NCBI GenBank assembly: GCA_945224895.1
Contig: CALYNW010000008.1
Coordinates: forward strand, 1 to 11,184
Reading direction: 5' to 3'
Source of the DNA: an uncultured Clostridia bacterium
Lineage (GTDB): Bacteria > Bacillota > Clostridia > Oscillospirales > Acutalibacteraceae
Length of the DNA stretch: 11,184 nucleotides
The position numbers and the translations under genes were made by a program. The notes beneath the pieces were generated by a model that was not told where the DNA came from, did no database searches, and saw nothing but the letters and a program-made list of their open reading frames with translations. This document shows, in pieces, positions 6,982 through 11,184 of this stretch (the first letter of the stretch is position 1; each line of letters opens with the position of its first letter).

Positions 6982-8115
6982 TTATCCGAGTTTTTTTAAA
7001 TAGTTTATAAAAATTTCACATTCACGTTGAGTAGTAAAAACAGACGGGCTTATTCTAACCGTACCTCTGTCACTTGTGTTAAAAGCAGAATGTGCCAAGG
7101 GTGCACAATGATATCCTGCTCTGACGGCTATTCCCTTTTCCGCTAAAAGAGTTGCCGTCTTTTCCGATGAATAATCGCCGAAATTAAACGACAAAATAGG
7201 CACGGAATTATAATTACTTAGAGGAGGAGTATAGAGAATAACATCTTTATTTTTATTAAGCTCTTTATAGATATAATTTACTAATGATGCTTCGTGACTG
7301 TAAATTTTGTCAATTTTATTTGCTTTCACAAAATCAACGGCAGAGCCTAATGCAATAATACCGCTGTTATTAAGAGTACCGCTTTCAAACCTGTCGGGAA
7401 GAAAGTCAGGCTGTGCCATTTCGGCAGAAACAGAGCCTGTTCCCCCTTCTATAATCGTATCAATTTTTACATCATTTCCCACTGCCATAAAGCCTGTACC
7501 CATAGGACCGTAAAGCCCTTTATGACCGGGGGCACAGAGAACATCTATATTATCTCTGTTTGCGTTAATGTCAATAACACCTGCGGTTTGTGCACCGTCA
7601 ACAATAAATCTTATACCGTTTTCCTTGGCAAGCTGTCCTATTTCTCTAATCGGGAACAGACATCCGAACACATTTGAAGCGTGCATACAAACAATAGCTG
7701 ATGTATTCGGCTTAATCAACTGCTTAAAATTATTTACACATTCCTCTTTATCATAGCTGAATTCGGCAATATCATATGTTATTATTCCGTCAAGAGCCAG
7801 CTTATATACAGGTCTTGCAACAGCATTATGCTCAAGATTTGAAATAATAATGTGGTCTCCGTATTTTACACTGCCTTTTATAGCGTTATTTAACGCATAG
7901 GTGCAATTTTGTGTAAAGCATATATTCTGTACATCAAATCCGAAAAGGTCTGCCAGCTTTTCACGAACTGCAAAAATTGAGCCTGCCGTTTCCACAGACT
8001 GTCTGTATCCTCCCCTTCCGCTGTTAAAGCTGTTTTTCACCATTGCAGAATTAGAAGCGTAAATTACCGACCTTGGCTTAGGATTGGTTGTGGCGCTGTT
8101 ATCAAGATATATCAT
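6982..8115 (-). CDS. class V aminotransferase / cysteine desulfurase, EF2568 type
   Basis: PLP enzyme of the cysteine desulfurase superfamily, most like the subfamily typified by Enterococcus faecalis EF2568. It is expected to release sulfur or selenium from cysteine or selenocysteine as an enzyme-bound persulfide or perselenide. The N-terminus MIYLDNSATT is the group hallmark. GHKGLYGPMG holds the Schiff-base Lys199, preceded by the cofactor Asp/His region (FIVDGAQTAG). The sulfur-accepting Cys337 lies in RAGYHCAPLAH near the C-terminus. 377 residues is the normal length. The start overlaps the stop of the upstream DUF3343 gene as ATGA, and GAGGTG (complement of 8126-8131) gives a ribosome site 10 bases away. 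The tight pairing with a putative Se/S carrier points to sulfur or selenium delivery rather than general Fe-S assembly; no iscU or suf gene is in the window. Confidence 0.88.
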   Translation of the reverse strand: MIYLDNSATTNPKPRSVIYASNSAMVKNSFNSGRGGYRQSVETAGSIFAVREKLADLFGFDVQNICFTQNCTYALNNAIKGSVKYGDHIIISNLEHNAVARPVYKLALDGIITYDIAEFSYDKEECVNNFKQLIKPNTSAIVCMHASNVFGCLFPIREIGQLAKENGIRFIVDGAQTAGVIDINANRDNIDVLCAPGHKGLYGPMGTGFMAVGNDVKIDTIIEGGTGSVSAEMAQPDFLPDRFESGTLNNSGIIALGSAVDFVKANKIDKIYSHEASLVNYIYKELNKNKDVILYTPPLSNYNSVPILSFNFGDYSSEKTATLLAEKGIAVRAGYHCAPLAHSAFNTSDRGTVRISPSVFTTQRECEIFINYLKKLG

Positions 8116-8330
8116 CCCTTTTCAACACCTCTAATCTCTATTCCGTTAGACTCAAGTATATCTATCGGAGCATCACTGCTTGCCATGACGAAAAGCTCAT
8201 ACCCGCATCCGTCTGATTTTGATGGGTTTTCCGCCTTTCTTATTTGTGACTTATAACCTTTAGAGCGCAAAAGCCGTTGTCCTCGCTGGGCATTTGTTAT
8301 TGAACCCACCTTTATATATAAATTTTGCAT
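8112..8330 (-). CDS. DUF3343 putative Se/S carrier-like protein
   Basis: Small 72-residue protein matching the DUF3343 (putative Se/S carrier-like) pattern. An N-terminal strand (LYIKVGSIT) leads into a helix (NAQRGQRLLRSKGY), a basic strand (SQIRKAE), the conserved Cys-Gly in SDGCGYEL (C42-G43), and a final helix-strand (APIDILESNGIEI). Cys42 is the probable chalcogen-accepting residue; this role is inferred from the family name and neighbour. Comparative genomics of bacteria with orphan SelD and selenium-dependent molybdenum hydroxylases links this family to EF2568-type enzymes. No selD, yqeB, yqeC or molybdenum hydroxylase gene is seen here. The start ATG (8330-8328) follows GGGG (complement of 8339-8342) by eight bases, and that site lies inside the 3' arm of a hairpin. 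The gene shares four bases with the aminotransferase. Confidence 0.8.
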   Translation of the reverse strand: MQNLYIKVGSITNAQRGQRLLRSKGYKSQIRKAENPSKSDGCGYELFVMASSDAPIDILESNGIEIRGVEKG

Positions 8331-8332
8331 AA

Positions 8333-8384
8333 AAATAACCCCATTTCATTACATATTTCATAATATGCTGAAATGAGGTTATTT
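8333..8384 (-). terminator. terminator hairpin overlapping the DUF3343 ribosome site
   Basis: Arms 8369-8384 and 8333-8348 are inverted copies (AAATAACC[T/C]CATTTCA) with a single difference. On the minus strand that difference becomes a G-U wobble, so the RNA stem is a continuous 16 pairs with a 20-base loop. It starts 16 bases after the transporter stop and its 3' side runs into U-rich sequence (TTATTTTT), so it is probably the transporter's terminator. The GGGG ribosome site of the next gene lies in the 3' arm, and its ATG comes two bases after the stem. Confidence 0.7.
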
Positions 8385-8400
8385 GTTTAATCAGATTGTA

Positions 8401-10953
8401 TTATTTATTTTTTCTTGCTGCCTTTTGAGCCTTACGAGCCTCAAGCTCTGCTTTTTCTTCAGCAAGTCGTTTTGCCTCTGCTTCTGCATCAGCCTTCTCT
8501 TTGATTGCAACATTTTCCTTTGCTTGGTCATACATTGCAGCAATTTCATCAAAGTGTGAGAAGTTTTCCTGCTGTGCAAGCATTCTCTTTGCTTCTACGA
8601 ATGGCTTTGCAGCACGGTTATACTGTGCATGCTTATCCATTTCTTCTTTTGAAGCCTTACGAACTGCCTTGCGTTCTTTGCTGAGTTTTTTAATTTCATC
8701 ATTTATTCTTTTAGTTTCTTCTCTGTTCTTATCCTTTTTAGCAATTTGGCTAAGCTTTGCAAGCTCTTCAATCTCAGTATCAAGAGCGTCCTCTTTATCG
8801 AATAACTTTTCAATAGCATCAAAGCTCAACTCTTTAAATTCATTAACAGAACCAAAGTATTTATTATAGGACTTAATAGCAGAAATCATTGTTTTTGCAA
8901 GCTCAATATAGAACTTTCTTATTTCTTTTTCTTCAGTTGTAGCTGCAGGCATAGTCTTAGCAGCCTTAAGCTCTGCCTTTGCCTCACTTAATGATTTATT
9001 CTTAATACCGTCAAGACCGTCATTGTATATCTTTGTATAAGCTTCAATCTGTCGCTTGCCTAACTCTGAATCAAACTTATTAAGCTCATCCATAACGAAT
9101 TTTGAAATAATAATTTCTTCGTTAAATTCAATATCTTCTTTATACTGCTTTTTAGCAAGCTTCTTTTCTTCCTTGCTTTTTGCATTCTTAATAGCAGTCT
9201 TGCTGATTTCCTTAGGAGTTGCAACTGACATTTCCTTTGCATTATTAACAAGGTCAATCATTTCAACAATATCCTTGTCCTTCAAAGCATTGTTGCCATA
9301 GTCCTCAAACACAGCACGAAGCTTTAACGCACGAACATATGACTTTTGCTTCTGCTCTGTAAGGTCATAGAAGAAGAATGGAATAACATTCATTGTAGCA
9401 CCTATGGCTGCAAGAATAACAAGAACTCTCAAAAGCGGAAGCAAGATACCATTTACGTCGTATAATGCCGATGAAGGATTTACAAAGTTATCCTGTCCGT
9501 TAGCAAGCTGTTCTTGAAGCATTTGACCGACAGTTTGAGTTGAGCCCGGCAGAATTCTACCCATGATTGAAGCATCGCTCGTTACCTTTTGAGCAATAAT
9601 CTTTGTCATACCGTACTTTTCCTGAAGAGCAGGAAGAACGCCGGCAGTAATGAGTGTAATTATATTACCGATAGCTGTTACAGCTGCAAACATACCGTCA
9701 ATTCTTTCACCTGAACGATACTGCTGATAGTCACGAATATCTGCTTGAATCGATGGAGTAAGAATATGAGCAAAAGCACCAACGAGTGCATTCAAATACA
9801 AACAAGCCATAACTGCCCAAATTACATATGATTTTACATTTCCGTCAGCACCGCTTTGTCCAAGGAAGAACGGATACATACAAATAATGAATAAAATATT
9901 GAAGAGATTTGTTACAATCTGTACCTTCTTCTTACCCCATTTTCTAATACACAAAGGGGCAAGAAGCATACCCCAAAGGGAAGCATTACCATACACTGTT
10001 GTAATGATAGTATATGTACCCTGTGAACAAGCACCACCATAATTACAAAGCCAATAGAGAATATTAGCATACGCTGTTTCAAGAAAGCCGAGCCATCCGG
10101 CAAGAGAAATAATCCAGAAATATTTATTCTTCGCAACCTCTTTAAGAGCATCCTTAAATTTAATTTGAACAACGTGAGTTTTTGCCTGAATAATCTTCTC
10201 CTGTGTATTAGCATAAACGATAAATACAAGAAGAGAACCAATTACACCTATGATTGGGAAAGCTGTTCTGTAAACACGAATATCAGTCTGATTAGTATGT
10301 AATGCTCCTGCGATAAGAGGAATAATAATGTTGTAAACAGTCGGACCGAATGAATAAATAACACTCTTTACTGATGCAACATCTGCACGCTCCTGCGAGT
10401 TAGGAGAAAGAACGTGGATAAGATTTTCATAAGCATCGTAAAAGAAATAATAGAAAAACTGCAAAATAATGTTGAACAAAAGCACAACTGCACATTTTGC
10501 AATATATGTGGCATCTTTACCTAAAAAAGTACCGTTACCGACAATTAAGCCAAGCTTATCATAAGGGAACCAAACCATCATCACGAAGAAAACAGCACAA
10601 GGAATACCCATTCTTAAAAGATATGGTCGATACTTACCTGCTTTATTTCTTGTATTATCAACAATATTTGCTCTTAACGCAGTAAGAGGAATTCCTGACA
10701 AAACACCAATTACGTACATAATGTACATATCAGTCATACCTATACCGATAGTACCTGATAAAAATACGTTTGTGGCACCCAGCATACAAGGAATGCTCAT
10801 ACAAACAATCAGATAAGCACCTATACCACCAAATGCATATGAGGCGATTTCCTTAAAGGACATATATCTGCCCTTTGGCGGTTTTTTCCAATAATATCTG
10901 ACATTGTCAATAAGCGACATTGCCTTTTGCTTTAGCGAAGTTTTTTCTTCCAT
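8401..10953 (-). CDS. GPH-family (MFS) sugar:cation symporter with long coiled-coil C-terminal tail
   Basis: Inner-membrane transporter of the glycoside-pentoside-hexuronide group (MelB-like), expected to import a glycoside or sugar acid with a cation. The membrane part spans about 36-528 with around twelve hydrophobic segments. The family signature DNTRNKAGKYRPYLL at 99-113 sits in the loop after helix 2, and a second GPH-like segment, QADIRDYQQYRSGERIDGMF, lies in the later half. Typical members are 450-500 residues, but this one is 850. From D530 to the end, about 320 residues are cytoplasmic, very rich in Lys, Glu and Ala, and predicted helical or coiled coil, ending in a highly charged EAEAKRLAEEKAELEARKAQ-type stretch. 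The tail shows no resemblance to the PTS IIA domain found on LacS-type symporters. The whole gene is one uninterrupted frame. ATG at 10953 follows AAAGGGG (complement of 10961-10967) by about eight bases. Substrate is unknown. Confidence 0.88.
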   Translation of the reverse strand: MEEKTSLKQKAMSLIDNVRYYWKKPPKGRYMSFKEIASYAFGGIGAYLIVCMSIPCMLGATNVFLSGTIGIGMTDMYIMYVIGVLSGIPLTALRANIVDNTRNKAGKYRPYLLRMGIPCAVFFVMMVWFPYDKLGLIVGNGTFLGKDATYIAKCAVVLLFNIILQFFYYFFYDAYENLIHVLSPNSQERADVASVKSVIYSFGPTVYNIIIPLIAGALHTNQTDIRVYRTAFPIIGVIGSLLVFIVYANTQEKIIQAKTHVVQIKFKDALKEVAKNKYFWIISLAGWLGFLETAYANILYWLCNYGGACSQGTYTIITTVYGNASLWGMLLAPLCIRKWGKKKVQIVTNLFNILFIICMYPFFLGQSGADGNVKSYVIWAVMACLYLNALVGAFAHILTPSIQADIRDYQQYRSGERIDGMFAAVTAIGNIITLITAGVLPALQEKYGMTKIIAQKVTSDASIMGRILPGSTQTVGQMLQEQLANGQDNFVNPSSALYDVNGILLPLLRVLVILAAIGATMNVIPFFFYDLTEQKQKSYVRALKLRAVFEDYGNNALKDKDIVEMIDLVNNAKEMSVATPKEISKTAIKNAKSKEEKKLAKKQYKEDIEFNEEIIISKFVMDELNKFDSELGKRQIEAYTKIYNDGLDGIKNKSLSEAKAELKAAKTMPAATTEEKEIRKFYIELAKTMISAIKSYNKYFGSVNEFKELSFDAIEKLFDKEDALDTEIEELAKLSQIAKKDKNREETKRINDEIKKLSKERKAVRKASKEEMDKHAQYNRAAKPFVEAKRMLAQQENFSHFDEIAAMYDQAKENVAIKEKADAEAEAKRLAEEKAELEARKAQKAARKNK

Positions 10954-10990
10954 TCTATTACCCCTTTCAAAAAAATTTCGCTTATACGAA

Positions 10991-11036
10991 ATTATAATAT
11001 AGTTATAATAACATATATTTTGAAATAATACAACAA
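10991..11036 (-). promoter_or_regulatory. possible promoter zone for the transporter gene
   Basis: Very AT-rich sequence between a terminator and the transporter ribosome site. The minus strand has a perfect TATAAT (complement of 10991-10996) without a convincing -35 box. Further upstream, TTGTTG is followed after 17 bases by TGTTAT. A promoter is expected here, because the upstream gene ends in a terminator, but the exact boxes are uncertain. Confidence 0.3.
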
Positions 11037-11066
11037 AAAAGATGCAAAAAATTGCACCTTTTTTGT
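11033..11066. terminator. intrinsic terminator of the right-edge gene
   Basis: Hairpin with arms ACAAAAAAG (11033-11041) and CTTTTTTGT (11058-11066), then TGCAA (11043-11047) with TTGCA (11052-11056), an AAAA loop, and one A/C mismatch that is a G-U wobble on the minus strand. A and T runs on both sides make it functional in either direction. It starts 37 bases after the stop codon of the leftward partial gene and would separate it from the transporter. Confidence 0.85.
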
Positions 11067-11102
11067 ATAATTCATTAAAATGTACAAATCAAGTTAGTTG
11101 TA

Positions 11103-11184
11103 TCAATTAAGTGTGAACTCAAAATCATCACTGCCCTTACAATCTGCAATAACCTTATTTCCTTCAACGGAATATGAGGTACAG
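11103..11184 (-). CDS. C-terminal end of an unrecognised protein (truncated by window edge)
   Basis: The minus strand is open from the window edge to a TGA at 11105-11103, giving the last 26 residues (CTSYSVEGNKVI...DDFEFTLN). The stretch reads like two beta strands with a short charged turn (KGSDDF), as at the end of a beta-sandwich or a secreted enzyme's last domain. This is too little to assign a family. The stop is followed by a good terminator, and the other two minus-strand frames are less plausible, so it is likely a real gene end. A glycosidase partner of the transporter is possible but unsupported. Confidence 0.55.
   Translation of the reverse strand, partial: CTSYSVEGNKVIADCKGSDDFEFTLN

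Noticed and set aside
8501..8869. A 122-codon plus-strand open frame rich in Ser, Leu and Ala opposite the transporter tail.
   Set aside because: It is the antisense of Lys/Glu/Ala-rich codons (CTT, TTC and TGC runs), has no ribosome site, and lies wholly inside a gene with clear frame continuity.

Overview
The window looks like a low-GC Gram-positive genome, most likely an anaerobic gut member of the Clostridia (Oscillospiraceae/Ruminococcaceae type). The evidence is AT-rich spacers, strong AGGAGG-type ribosome sites, a lipobox lipoprotein glycosidase, a CdaA/CdaR c-di-AMP module and a GPH-type sugar symporter. The organism assignment is inference. The first 45 bases are not genomic: they are an Illumina Nextera adapter (index plus Tn5 mosaic end), so this is the raw end of an assembled contig.

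Left part (46-1079). The N-terminal 188 residues of a class I dihydroorotase (pyrC) run leftward off the contig end. Upstream of it lies a 275-bp structured element with terminal inverted repeats flanked by TA. It sits between a good leftward sigma-A-type promoter and the pyrC ribosome site, so it would be transcribed as the pyrC 5' leader. A second, divergent promoter drives the rightward genes.

Sugar unit (1080-4706, rightward). A PfkB-family sugar kinase is followed after 36 bp by a secreted GH95-family glycoside hydrolase lipoprotein with all four expected catalytic residues. A strong bidirectional terminator separates this unit from the leftward genes.

Leftward block (4747-8330). Read 5' to 3' on the minus strand, the genes are a DUF3343 putative Se/S carrier, an EF2568-type class V aminotransferase/cysteine desulfurase, cdaA and cdaR. 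The first pair overlaps by ATGA and the last pair by TAATG, with only 67 bp between the two pairs, so one transcript is possible. The usual cdaAR partner glmM is absent.

Right part (8333-11184). An 850-residue leftward transporter carries a normal GPH/MFS membrane domain and then a 320-residue charged, predicted coiled-coil cytoplasmic tail. This is the most unusual protein here. Its terminator hairpin overlaps the ribosome site of the DUF3343 gene. The last 26 codons of another leftward gene, followed by a terminator, occupy the right edge.

No rRNA, tRNA, CRISPR array or recognisable insertion-sequence transposase was seen. No complete new multi-gene system is evident. The best candidates for something undescribed are the pyrC leader element and the tailed transporter.
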